A stretch of DNA of 64,000 nt. It comes from Trebouxia sp. TZW2008 (Eukaryota; Chlorophyta; Trebouxiophyceae; Trebouxiales; Trebouxiaceae). Both the position numbers and the translations under genes were made by a program. Below the pieces are notes generated by a model, which saw nothing but the letters and a program-made list of their open reading frames with translations, was not told the DNA's origin and did not search any database. Position 1 is the first letter of the stretch, and each line of letters starts with the position of its first letter. Positions 22,400-35,129 of the stretch are shown here, piece by piece. The stretch lies in assembly GCA_002118135.1 (NCBI GenBank), contig BDIU01000146.1, positions 186,001 through 250,000 of the forward strand. Reading direction: 5' to 3'.

Positions 22400-24323
22400 C
22401 ATGCCTCTGAACAAGCCAGCCGGGCCATGCTGACGCAGGGCATTGTTCAGGACTTGCACCACGGGTTGACTGCTGCCACACTGAATGGTTGTTTTGGCAA
22501 AGTCCAGTGGCATTGTGGCAGTGGCTGCACAGGCGCCACTGAAGCCGCCTAGCAACAAGTGCTCCCATGTACGCAGCTTTGCAAGGCCCCTTCTGCCCTC
22601 AACCACCTTGCGCAACCTGTATCATCAGCACTTCACTGTTGTGTAAGAACAAGTGCTCCCATGTGCGCAGCTTTGCAAGGCCCCTTCTGCCCTCAACCAC
22701 CTTGCACAACCTGTATCATCGGCACTTCACTTTTGTGAGGCCACCAGCAAGTCAGACTTGTAAGACGCCCAGTAACAAATGCTCCCATGTGCGCAGCTTG
22801 ACAAGACCTCTTTTGCCCTAAAATACCTTGCGCACCCTGTGCCATCAGCATTTCAGCCCTGTAAGGCATCCCATGAGACAGTTAGTTGCTCCTGTATGAA
22901 CCCTAGCTGGCTCCTGAGCCTCATAGCACCCGCTTCCAATGACATGAATGAACAAAGGCGACTAGCAACTCAGACTTGCAAGCTGCTCAGTAACAAGTGC
23001 TCCCATGTGCACAGCTTTGCAAAGCCCCTCCTGCCCTCAACCACCTTGCACAACCTGCATCATCAGCAATACATGTTTGCGAGGCAACCAGCAACTCAGA
23101 CTTGCAAGCTGTACAGTGAGAAGTGCTGCCATGTGCTCGGTTTGGCAAGGCTTCTTTTGCCCTCAACCACTTTGCGCAACCTGCGTCAACAGCAGCTTGA
23201 GTGCAAAGTAGCTCAGAGTTGTTGTCGAGGCAATCACTTTGTGCAACCTGTGTCATACGCTGTTTGTTGTGCATAGTCAAAATTGTGTCAACTGTGGGCT
23301 TGTGAGACAGTGTCTTGACGATACTCATGCAAGCAGCCAGAACATGCAAATTGTCATTCAGGTGGTTCAGGAAAACATTGCGAGGCGACTTACTTTTCAT
23401 AGAGCGCAAACTGGATGGCAATCTCAGGCACATCTCTGAGGAGGGTTGGGAGTAAACCCTGATAGAGCCCCTTCACACCCTCTGTAGCAACAATGTGCCG
23501 CGCTCCCTGCATGGCAGCAATTTTGAATGTCAATGCAGCTGACAATGACCAAAATGAACTCACAACATGCAATTTTGCTTGTGACTGCCTCATGTCTTCA
23601 CGCCATGCATGCACAGCTTGAAGATGCATGCTTCATATGGTTTGCCAGCATGTCCATCTAGATCAGCTGCATGTGTGCATGCTCTTATTGCATTGACATG
23701 GCCACATTGACTGTGGCACTTTCTGCAGTCGCCAGGCGCCAGGACAGGCAATGACAATATTATAGTCTCAACATTGCAAGCAGCATGGTGGCATTCATTG
23801 ATGACTCTATCCTCTGTGCAACAGGCAATGGCACCATTACAAATTGCATCATTACAAGTGGCATGGTGGCATGACTGATGACTTCTGCAATCTCAAAACA
23901 GGCAGTGGCACCAGTGCAAGCTAGTTGCATCACTCACCATGAACACATTAGCTTCCATGTACGCAGGACAGGCAGTGACAGCATTGCAATTTGCATTGAG
24001 ACAAGTGGCATGGCGGCATGACTGATGACTTCTGCATTGTGTAGGATAGGTGACACCATCTCAAAGCATGCCCTATCACTCACCATGAACACATCAGCTT
24101 CCATGTATGCTTGCACCCTGTGCTTGATGGTGTCAGTTGGTACTCTGACGAAGGCAGACATGACAGCGCCCGCTGATGCAGATGCCAAGTGTGTCACTGC
24201 ACTAGGCAGGCCTTTGGCCTCTAGCTTGTCTTTGCACCACTCATACGTTGTGAAGTACAGCATGGCTGTTGGGATTGTGCCTAAGACTGCTCCTGTTAGG
24301 CCTCTGTATATGTCTTTTGGACC
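22400..24323 (-). CDS. Mitochondrial carrier family protein, S-adenosylmethionine-carrier-like (partial model)
   Basis: Six-helix membrane carrier. Three exons join in phase: 24323-24084 (80 codons), 23506-23394 and 22616-22400. They encode the end of repeat 1 (GAVLGTIPTAMLYFTTYEW), repeat 2 with carrier signature VPTDTIKHRVQ and GLYQGLLPTLLRDVPEIAIQ, and repeat 3 with MPLDFAKTTIQ and AGLFRGM. The wording of the repeat 2 and 3 motifs is close to animal and plant SAM carriers (ASAGAVMSAFVRVPTDTIK; LLRDVPEIAIQFALYE), which exchange S-adenosylmethionine for S-adenosylhomocysteine across mitochondrial or plastid envelopes. Other substrates are possible. The first half of repeat 1 and the last exon, which must follow the donor at 22399, were not found. 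A candidate first exon lies at 25372-25518. Confidence 0.72.
22617..23215 (-). repeat. Five-copy echo array before the third carrier exon
   Basis: The acceptor side of exon 22616-22400 (minus-strand LRKVVEGRRGLAKLRTWEH) recurs at about 22650-22715, 22770-22845, 22995-23060 and 23120-23195, counting the genuine copy as the fifth. The plus strand shows GTGCTCCCATGTGCGCAGCT and CCTCAACCACCTTG in each. Confidence 0.88.
23920..24010 (-). repeat. 3' echo of the first recognised carrier exon
   Basis: The donor and last codons (minus-strand MEADVFM then GTGAGT) recur about 150 bp downstream of the genuine donor at 24084. More distant copies of the flanking intron occur at 23740-23900. Confidence 0.75.
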
Positions 24324-25371
24324 CTGCAATCAAAAAGCGAAGCTAACTCATGTACTGGCAGCTGCAGAGGCACCCGTGGCGCACTGCATGCCTTTTTATG
24401 TTGCTTTATGGTGAATTGAAGTGCGTCTAAGGACTACATCACAGCAAAGCTGCATACTCAAAGACAGAAGTTACCGAGCACTGTGATCAGGCACGTTTCC
24501 CATGCAATAAGCATTTGTGTGAGGTACACAGTCATCTCATGCAATACGCACTTTTCAGGACACAGTCAGCCCATGAAGTAAGGATTTGTGTCAGGACAGA
24601 GGCAACTGTCTTGCTTTTGCAATAAGCACTTGTGGAAACTCAACAATGCATACTTGCAGCAGACTAGGCTCTGTCCTAGTGAGTGTGCATCTCAGCTCAA
24701 TTGCAAGTCAGATGCTCAAGTGAGACCGTGCACTCAAGCTGTGCTGTGCAAGCATCTCAGCACGTTACATTGCTGATGGCTTACCCTAACGAGCCAATTG
24801 CTGGTGTGTACCACCCTGCGATTGGCTACATAAAGGTCGAAAGGGCTGTCCTTGATTCTTTGCTGCCACCTCTGCAGCTTGTGTGCTGGCGCTGTCACCT
24901 GCAGCAGTTGCACTATTCACCATGCTAAGCAGCATCAAACTCACTACTGTGAGAGCAAACATCAGCAACCGAGTCAGTGGTGCAGTATGCAGTGTCGCAT
25001 GGGCCCAGGCACCATGGTGCTGCCAGCGAAGAAGCAAGGCTGACATGCAGTGTCTGAAGAAATGAAGCGCTGGAGCTAGCAGCAGCATACGAAGTGAGGC
25101 TGCACCTGTAGTCGGGTTTTGATTGTATCTATAGGGTGAATGATTGCTTGCGCCATTGTCCTAGCAGCTGTTCCAGCACAAACATGGCGGACCTATAGAA
25201 TTCATTTGCAACGTCATTTGTGAACAAACAGCGGCCCTTCGGGCCAAAAAGCCAGCTGCAAACATGCTCTTGCCAGGGCAGTTGTACACTAACAGCTGAT
25301 GTGGTGTTGTGCAGTTGAACAAGCTTAGACATGCGTATAATCAAAATCTCTGCATCTGCATGTGTGCTTAC

Positions 25372-25518
25372 CGTGTCTGACAGCAGCAGTAGGGGGTCTC
25401 GAGTTTCTAGTAGCATTTGAGTTGGCATCAATGCAAACGAATAGGTCGGCACAGGTCTGTCATGACAGCTGTCTAGATCTGCTGATGATGACTTTGTTGT
25501 CAAGTCCAGTGACACCAT
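25372..25518 (-). CDS. Candidate 5' exon upstream of the carrier gene
   Basis: The 49-codon open stretch starts at ATG and ends exactly at a consensus donor (ACG|GTAAGC) in phase 0. It lies at the CpG-rich divergent promoter shared with the CLC gene. Nothing in it resembles a carrier helix. It may be an N-terminal extension of the carrier or belong to another small gene. Confidence 0.35.
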
Positions 25519-26487
25519 CCTATAGCTATTCTGTGCTGTATCAGTGCGAGCTAACTAGTCTCGAGCTATGGAAGCTGTACAGATGCCTGTTTGCGCATCT
25601 GCAATTGCCTAGATCCGCTGGACGAGGAGCATGCTTGCTTGCAGGGAACCGTCAACTATGCAGACGAGGTTGCCTGCCTGTCGCAAGACTCAGGCCTAGG
25701 TGGAGCAGCTGACGGCAGTCATTAAACCTCGCGCTTGCCAAGAGCGCCCGAGCCAACAGGTCCGATCGAATGGGGTTCAGCCGCGCGCGTCCAAGGTCAC
25801 TTCGAGACCCAAGCCTGCTTTGACTCAGCGCAAGTTGTGACTTGCTGCACTGATTGCAGACCTTGACCGACAGTGAGAGCGCGACTTGTGCCGTCGAAAT
25901 CGTCGCCGATTGCAAGATCGAGCGCTCAGGGTGGTGTAGTGCTTCACTTGTACACCGCAAACCACGTGTGAACCGAACAGATGGTGACAAGGTGCTGCAT
26001 GTACATGGCGATTCCTCTGCAGCAAACGATTCCCTGCTGGCGGTGTTGAAAGTTCAAACCAGGCACGTGGGCTTACATGAGACGACACATGCATCACATG
26101 GCTGTGACGCATGCGAGCTCTGCAAGAAGTTGCGATGCAGAGCGCCTGCAGGAAGGGGTACCCACATCGCTACCGCTCGAGCAAGCCGTGGATTCGAGAC
26201 CGCCGCTGTGCCACTGGCTGTGCACTACCGCCTGTGCTTCGTTGCCTGTGTGGAAACAAGAAACCCGCTCTGGCAGCTTGAATGGATCAACCCCCTTCAA
26301 GTCCGCACCTCAGGGTCCCGTTGGTGCCTTGGCCGAACGAGGCTGCGACGTCCGAGCAAGGCAATGGCAACAAAGGCATGTGACCAGTCGCTGTCAATCA
26401 CATGTCACACTACTGAACTTGGTCTCCCACCTGTTCAGTGCTTGCCTTTGTGCGCATTCTGTCGGCAACTGGCGCATCTGGGCCAAA
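25519..26487. promoter_or_regulatory. CpG-rich divergent promoter region upstream of the CLC gene
   Basis: Between 25690 and 26400 CpG dinucleotides are frequent, unlike the TG/CA-rich introns around. This matches the other gene starts in the window. An open frame continuous with CLC exon 1 extends upstream to 26077, so the true CLC start could be earlier than 26488. Confidence 0.5.
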
Positions 26488-29400
26488 ATGCTTGAGGTTT
26501 CGGTTTTCCATGCAGATATTGAGAGTAACGGCAACTTTCACAGACTGGCTCAAGCTTCAGAGGAGGAAAGTACCAGCTATCAGTCAGATTCTGGAGAGGA
26601 TCACCACTTTCTGCCAGGCCACACTTCACATCCCTTCGGCTTTTTCAGCTTCTTCTCACGCGGCCATGATGTGAAGAGCGCTGGGGTTAATCATGTCTAC
26701 ACAAGGGACGAAAGGCGTCGGCTGAATGATGTAGAAAGCATCGACTATCTGCCCATCAACAGCGAGATCTATCGGCAATGGCTAGCGCGGCAACCTCATG
26801 GGTAAGTGGCATTTGAGCAGCTGCTGGCTGCCTGCCCACAAATGCATTTGATGGTAGCAACATGAATCACATGTTTACCATGCACGACAGATGCAAGCAT
26901 GCAGATTGGACATTGACGGATGCAAGCATGCAGACACAACGTAACGGATGCAAGCACAAAAATATGACATTTACAAATGCAAGCAAACACATCTGACATT
27001 GACAATTGCAAGCATGCAGATCTGGATCTGACATTGACTTTGGCATTGAGATTGACGTCAACGTTGACAGTGGCATTGACATTGACATTGACATCGATGT
27101 TGATATCGATGTTGCAGTTGGGTCTGGGATCGCTGGGTCATGATGGGCGGAATTGGTTTCACAGTCGGGCTCATTGGCTTCTTGCTGTACACGCTGATTG
27201 GCATATTTGCAGCCATCAAGTACAATACAGTCAGGTGCACCCTCCCGTACACCAGCTTCAGATCAATGTCTTAATTCTGCAGAGCCTGATGCTGCTTCAG
27301 CCCAGCACAGCAAGTAGCATCGCTTGCATCGTTCATACACACTGTGCTGCAGTCAAGCTTGCCAGCACTTGTTGTGCAGTCTGTTTCTTTGCTGCTATTT
27401 ATGTCTTCACCTCAAATATGGATCTGTTGGCTAAGCTCCCTATATGATAAGTGGCTGTCAACAATGCAGTATACAGTGAGGTCTCTTTGTGATACATCTC
27501 TGGTCACCATAAGACTTGTCCTGACATTGAGTTGTCCTTACACAGAGGCACCACTGCAGTCAGAATGCAGTGATTGGGTACCAACTGCATCGTCCTTGAG
27601 TCGAGAATGTCCCTACATTGAGTGTCCTTACAAAGAAAAGCTACTGTACACACGTCTTGGCTACAACTTGCATGGTCAACATGCAGGTGGCTCATTGAGC
27701 ACGCAGGGCTGTTTCTGGCATGGCTGTTCAACGTGCTGTTCAGCACAGGATTGGTGTACCTGTCCACTTGGACAGTAGTCACCATAGCCCCACAGGCAGG
27801 AGGAGCTGGTGTGGCAGAGGTCACAGCTTACCTCAACGGCTGCAATCTGCCCAAGGTCAGTCATCTTATGCAACACTACAGGTGTGTCCCTTAATCTGTC
27901 TGCAGCCTCTGTAGTTTTGCTGTAGTGTCTCTTGACACGGCCTTGGTGCACCTGTCCGCTTGGACAGTAGGCACCATAGCACCATAGGCAGACAAAGCAG
28001 GTGTGGCTGAGGTCACAGCTTACCTGAATGATCGCAATCTGCCGAAGGTCAGCAATCACATGTACTCCTGTACTTTTGAGCCTACACGTGCATGCTGGGA
28101 ATGTACAGAGGCTATCTGCTGATCAGTACAGGGAGTGCTGTTGAATGCATGTGTCATGCTTTTGACCATGTGGCTGCCCAAATTGGAGTCTATGAGCTCA
28201 CAGTTTTTGTTGTTTACTGTAGATCATCAATGTGTGCATACCGTTGGTCAATGTGCGGCAACAGGGGAAGTGCCCTGCACATCGGCCCAGAGGGCCCCAT
28301 GATTATCAAAGGGATCATGATGGGCGCTGCACTCAGCACACAGTCCGGTCTGATCAAGTTTCTGCACTGCAGGTGTTTAATGTGCGCACGCTTTGGGTGA
28401 AGTTTGTGTCCTGCGCGGCAGCAGTAGGTAGTGGCTTGCCTGTTGGCCCAGAGGGACCCATGATTCACATAGGGGCAATGATCGGCGCTGCCCTCAGTCA
28501 GGGCCACTCCACCTCCTTGGGGTTCACTACAGGCCTGTTCAAGCGATTCCAGAACCCCAAAGATAAAAGAGACTTTGTCACTGCAGGTCGTATGCTGCTG
28601 CTGCTGCTGTTGATGCTACACCTTCCAAGCATTGCATACTTTTACAACAACTGCCACTGACATATCATGCCTCACCACTTGCATGTCCATACGTTTTGGG
28701 ACCCTAAAGACACGAAAGAATTTGTCACTGCAGGTCATCTCATGAGGCTGCTGCTTCATCTTTCCATTGTGTGCTTGCATTCTAATGAGCTTCTGAGACT
28801 TAGCCACATATAGATTTAATGAACTGCTCCATCTTGTGCTGCTGCTGTTTCATCTCATGTTACTGCTGAATCGTGCAGTGATGCTGCAGCTGCTGATGCT
28901 GCTGCTGCTGCTCCAATTGTTAATTTGTTGCATACTGTTGCTGTGAAAGAGGTCAAGACGTTGAGCAGGAGCGGCATCATTGCAAGCATGACAGACAGTG
29001 CCTCGAGTCAAAGCCATGACATGCTCTCACATGATCAACGCCTCTGACACTTAAGCAGCAGATTGTGGCGTGCTGCTGCAGGGACTGCAGTGGGAAGAGC
29101 AGCAGCCTTTGGGGCGCTCATAGTGGGGTTGCTGTTTGCCTACGAGGAGCTGGCATCATACGTCGTCACCTCTCCTGGCTTCTGTCTCTTCACAAAGTCT
29201 CATAATTTCTGCGCTCCCAGGTCTGTAAAAGCTGAGCTTGCTGCTGCAGGGACTGTGCGCCTTTTCACATGGGTGTCACAAGTACTGCACCCAAGGGTCT
29301 CTCAAAACGTGACATGCTGCTGTAGCAACAAGATCTTGGGCACGAAATCATGCACTTTAGAATTGCTTGGACGTCGCCATGCTGATGCAGGGACGGCAGT

Positions 29401-31581
29401 GGGGGTGGCAGCAGCCTTTGGGGCACCCATAGGGGGTTTGCTGTTTGCCTACGAGGAGCTGGCATCCTTCTTTAGCCAGACTCTGGGCTGGCAAGTCTTC
29501 TTTGCCTGCATGCTTAGCGTGCTCACAGAAGACACTCTGCGCTCGGCTCAGACTGCTGTAACTCAAGGACACTTTGGCTTGTTTGATGGCGAGGCCTCTA
29601 CTATCTTTTTTGAGGTGTGTTCTAGAAGCTGCATGTGACAGTCTGCTGAAAGCATGCTGAGCGTGCTCACAGAAGACATTCTGCGCTTGGCTGAAACTAC
29701 TGTGACTCAAGGGCACTTTGGCTTGTTCGTTGGTGAGGCCTCTTCTGGGTTTTTTTTATGTGATTTCCAAACTGCGATTCTTTCACTGGGTTGTGATAGC
29801 ATCTTTCCAAAGCATGATCTTGTGCATGCCACTTTGGCCTTTTAATGACAAGACTTTCTGCCACCCTTTTTGAGGTTTGTTCTACAGCTGTACTCTCTAT
29901 CTTGGTGCATCGACGATCATGAGTCATTAGTGTTTGTAAGCAGCTGCTTACAGCATCACCTATCAGCATAAAGTAGGGCTGGGTACAAAGCTGAAATAGG
30001 CAGTCAGCCATCCCAGGTCACAAATGTGTTGGTGGTTAGAGCTCTTGCATGGCTAAGCAGGTCTTTCCTGTGCTCAGTGCACTCAAAATAAGGTGCGTAG
30101 GCAATCCTTTGGCAAGATATTGGTCATAGAATTGAGCAGCCGCCTCATTTTGAATGCAGTTATTGCATGATACGCTGCGCCAAGAGGCTTGAATCTGACT
30201 GCATACAACACCAGCCTTGATTGAAGTCAATGCATGACATGCTATATCAACAGGCTTGGGTGATGTTGTACAGGTCCAAACCCATTTTTCAAAGTACATA
30301 GCTGCTGCAGGTCCTGAAAGCACATGGTCAACCTGGCACGACCCAACAGGCTGGGGTGCGATCTCATTTGGGTCACAGCCTTGAGATTTTTGGGGCATCA
30401 ACCTCAAGCAGCCTTTGAGTGCTTTGGTTGTGAATGTGTACAGGTCCAAACCCAGTTGGCAAACCATGTAGCTGCTGTGGGTCCTGCCATCCTTGTTGGC
30501 CTAGCTTGTGGAGTGCTGGGAACTGCATTCACAGTGCTTAATGTGAAGGTCATTCGCCTCAGAGATACTATCATACAGGTATGGCTCCAGCCCATATTTT
30601 GTCCTTTTCCAGTCATTTTGGGTGCAGTGTGTTGAGTGCAGTGTCATCATGCTCATGATGTATTTGCTGTCGCAAAACATTTGTATGACAGACACCATTA
30701 TCAAGGTCTTGGTCAAACTCAAGTGTTCAATGTTCTCAGTGATCAGGTTACCTGCCTTAGAGAAATGATCATGCAGGTCTGGCTCAAGCTCATGTCTTGT
30801 CTGCTGTTCCTGACAGGCCTCAACAGTCAATGTTGCTGTTCTCATCAGCATCATCTTCGTTGATATCGTCATCACCGATCTTGTGATGAATAGTGTAATC
30901 TGGCTGTGATCACCATTATCAACACCACTTTCAGTATGACTACTGATGTCATGGCTACATTCTTGACCGCTAATACTTGACACTTTAGTTCTGCTGCTGC
31001 ACACAGGGGCGCAGGAAGTGGCAAAAGGGCGAGCTCATGCTGATCATTTTGATCAATGTGAGCCTATGCTGCCTCTGGCCTTCCACCGATCTTTACCATG
31101 GCCACAATCACTGACACTGTCAAGATGCGATGTACAGGTGCAACATCAACATTGCTGTCAGTTTGTGTTTGGCTACTGCGGACACTATCACCATTGCGTA
31201 CAGGGGCGCAGAAAATGGCGCATGGGGGAGCCTATGCTGATCATTGTGATCTTTGTGAGCCTTAGTATGCTGCTGCCTCTGGCCTTTCCTTGTACCCGTA
31301 CCAACTGCTATATCAAGCAGGGCGACACCAAACCGTACTGCCCTGAAGGCACTTCCTCAAACATCAGGTCTGCTGCAACTGCCCATATCATTTTGAGGAC
31401 CTGCTTCGTTTTTGCACTAATGTTTTTGTCTTGCCTGTAGCTTCTCATCAATTCTGGTGGGTTTCAACAGCTGAAACACCAGAAATGCTGTGTCAAGCAG
31501 AAAGACTCTCAAGCCCCAATGCCCTGAAGGCAGACACGTGCCTAGACATTGCATCTGCTGCAACTGCCCTTCCTAGTATGT

Positions 31582-31612
<31 letters not shown>

Positions 31613-34600
31613 CGTCCGTCCCATTGATAGATTAGTTGATTCAACGACTAGCTGTTAATCTGATTGACTGAGAGAGTTGAGATAGTGATGGTGTGCAGGC
31701 GCATCGTGGAGGAGGAGCTGCCTCTGTACACTTGCAGCAGCAGCTATGACAGCAATTTGCCTGAACCTTCGGCTGGCAATCAAACACGCTCCTACAATGA
31801 GCTGGCCACCCTGATGTATGTCACAGGTATAGTCTGCTGTGCCCATCATTGCGATCATTGCTATCACTGCCATGACTGTTGTCAACAGGAATTGTGATTG
31901 TTCATCTGGCAACCAAACATGATCTTACAATGAGCTGGCCACCCTGATGTATGTCACAGAAATAGTCTTGCTTTGTCGTGCTGTTGTTCTTTTTTGGTGT
32001 TATAATGATACCTCTACAAATAAAATTTTGCAGCTGTTACAAATGCAGCATCTGATTTGGCACGCACTTGCTGTTCAGATCTGGCGTTGCTCAATCTATA
32101 TGCCTGTAACGGTGCATGCTATCAAGCACCTGTTATCCAGCTGTGACAGTGCTTAGCCTGTTCATCAGAAATGATGATTAAATCAGTCTCTTCTCAAGGA
32201 CTACAATTGCTCACAAAGCATACGCCAGACAAGATTGCGGCTGATTAGATCTGCATGTTCACAGGTGAGGATGCCATCAAGCATCTGCTTTCAAGAGGTA
32301 CCCACAGGGAGTTTGGCTATGCAGCCTTGGTTGCCATGCTGGCAGTGTCTTCTCTGGGCGCTGTATCGGCATAAAGAGATTGCATCTCACCTTGTTCACT
32401 CTGCATGCTTACAGGTGAGGATGCCATCAAGCATCTGCTATCCAGAGGCATCCACAGGGAGTTTGGGCATGCAGCCTTGGTCACCATGCTGTCAAGATCT
32501 GACATGGCACGTCTTGTGTCAGAGTATCACCAAGCTCTTGACATACAGATCTCTCACTGCCCATCTTGCAAGCTTGCAGGGGAGGATGCCATCAAGCACC
32601 TGCTGTCCTAAAGGCAGTTTCAGACAATTCAACTATGCAGCCTTGCTTGCTACTGGCTGTGCTTTGTGGGTGTTGTTTGGGCATGATCCCTTCTTGGTCT
32701 CACCTTGTTCAGTTTGCATGCTTACAGGTGAAGACGCCATCAAGCATCTGCTGTCAAGAGGTACACACCGGGAGTTTGGCTACGCAGCCTTGGTCACCAT
32801 GCTGGCAGTCTATTTCCTTGGAGCAGTGTGGGCAGCTGGCAGTGCTATTGCATCCGGATTGTTTGTGCCCATGCTGCTGATCGGGTCCTGCATTGGGCGG
32901 CTTGTGGGGTTGGTGTGTGTGGACATTGCGGCATCTGGGGGTCATGGCTCACCTGGGTAAGCTTTACTGACTGTAAGTTGTGCTTTGTATGCCTATCATT
33001 AGCATTGGACCAGCTCACTAGAACAATGATGTCAAGTGCTGTTTGTGCCCATGCTGCTGATTGGGTCCTACATTGGACAGGTTGTGGGGTTGGTGTGTGT
33101 GTACACTGCTGCTTCTGGTGGTCATGGCTCGCCTGGGTAAGCTCCCTTTGACTGCTGTGTGACTGTTACTGTGCCTTTGACTGTTACTGTGCGGTTGAAT
33201 GACTGCCCGCCTTTTGGAATGGCTGCCTATTCTATGTGCCTATGCTGCTGATTGAGTCCTGTTTTGGGCGGCTGGTGGGGCACTTTACATTGTCCGAGGG
33301 TCATGACTTGCCTGGATAAGCTGTTTGTACGTTTGCTTTTGGTCTGCGGCGTGATCTCCAAGGGACTATCTGTCTCAGCTGATAGTTCTAGTTTCCCTTG
33401 TGTGGGCTGCTGGCAACGCCATTGCATCTGAATTTTGTTTGTGCACATGCTGCTGATTCGGTCATGTTTTGAGCAGCTAGTGGGGTTGATGTCCAACTGT
33501 GCTTCCCTGACAATTCTGTGAAGACTGCATAATTGGCAAGTCTGGCGACAGCAATCAGTAGCATGTGTAATGATGTGCAGGGCTCCTCCAGGGGTGTTCC
33601 TGACCCCCAGCCCCTGGGCCTGGGTTGACCCCGGGGCTTTTGCCCTGATAGGGGCGGGGGCCTTTATGGGAGGGGTGACCCGCCTCACCATCTCCCTTGC
33701 AGTCATCATGATGGAGGTCAGCTTCAATGCACTAAAGCAATCGTCATAAGTGTTGCTATCACTGTCATTGTCATTACTGTTGTCATGGTTCTGTTGACAC
33801 TGTCATTGTCTGTTCTGGAATCATTGGACTTTGCAACTCACGATTGATTGGTAGCATTAGCGCTGCTGGTGCATGCACTCATGCATGATGCTCTATCCTG
33901 CAAAACACCTCTCATCTTCTTGCCCCAAAGCAATGTGTATGGACCTTGCACTAACAAGTGCTGCCAGCATCCTTTTCTTGTTGCAGCTGCTGTTGCTGGA
34001 TGCATATGCAGGTCAGCAATGATGTTCGCATGGTGCTGTGACTGCTAGTGGCAATCATCATGGCCAAGTGGAAAACAGACGCAGTGATGCTCTGGAACGC
34101 TTTGTTAGCATCCCTTTCTGATTGAAGCTTTCAGACTTGCTATGTTGCTGGTATGCATGCAAACCAGCAATGACATCAGGACAGCGCTGTGAATTTCAAC
34201 AGTGCCTTTCTTTCCACTTCTCTGAATGCAACAGCACTGTGCAGAGAGCAATGAAGTTTGCATGGTGCTGCCATTGCTGGTGGCAATCATCATGACCAAC
34301 TGGATAGCAGGCGCAGTCAGCCAAAACACTGCAAAAGCAATGTGCAGATACTATTGACTGCTGTGTATGCAGGTCAGCAATGACGTACGCATGGTGCTGC
34401 CGTTGCTAGTAGCGATTATCATGGCCAAGTGGATAGCAGACGCCGTCAGCCACAGCCTCTATCACTCCATCCTAGAAGTCAAGTGCGTGCCCATGCTACA
34501 CACGGACGTACAGTCCAAAGTCAGCCTGGACCTGATTCCCGTGCACCACGTGATGGCCTCCCCAGTAGTCACATTCCAAGAAAATCTGCCCCTAAATCAG

Positions 34601-35092
34601 ATCCGGGAGATTCTCAGGGATACCAGGCATAATGGGTTCCCTGTGGTGAGGAATACCCCACAGGGACAAGTTTTTGTGGGGCTTGTTGTGAGGGATCACC
34701 TAATGGTGTTGCTCAGAAGAGCCCTCGCGAGGGGCACAACTGCGCACCTTGGGGTGACTTATGAAGATTTGAATCACCAGTTTGTGACAGCTGCGGCGCG
34801 GCATCTCATATGGGAGCAGCACATGGCAGTCTTACAGGTCAGCTGCCTCCCTGTCGTTCTGGTAGAATCACCACTACAGTAAACCTCCTTTGTAACGACT
34901 GCTTTGGTTACCAAAAAATTTGTCCTTGCATCGGATTGTCCTTACTCACTGCAGTCAGAATCTAGTGATTGGTAACTAATGGCGTTGTCCTTACAGCGGA
35001 TTGTTCTTATATTGAGTGTCCATACAAAGAGAGTGTACTTTACTATCATTGGTGTGAATGTTGTCAAGATGATTGTCAGCAGCAGCAGCGGC

Positions 35093-35129
<37 letters not shown>

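Noticed and set aside
22550..23215. CRISPR-like array of regular repeats and spacers
   Set aside because: The units are long, diverged, translate as the carrier exon edge on the minus strand and include intron sequence. There are no cas genes and the genome is eukaryotic.
24786..25088. Minus-strand hydrophobic frame as carrier helix 1
   Set aside because: It lacks the P-x-D/E-x-x-K/R signature and has no phase-compatible splice sites to the exon at 24323.
26994..27115. Tandem MSMSMSMP-type peptide on the minus strand
   Set aside because: It is a translation of the hexamer repeat, with no adjoining exon.
28216..28372. A second functional CLC gating exon (mutually exclusive cassette)
   Set aside because: It keeps GPEGPM but changes key flanking residues (HIGPEGPMIIKG), lacks the conserved beginning, and has no phase-matching donor. 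Kept as an echo only.
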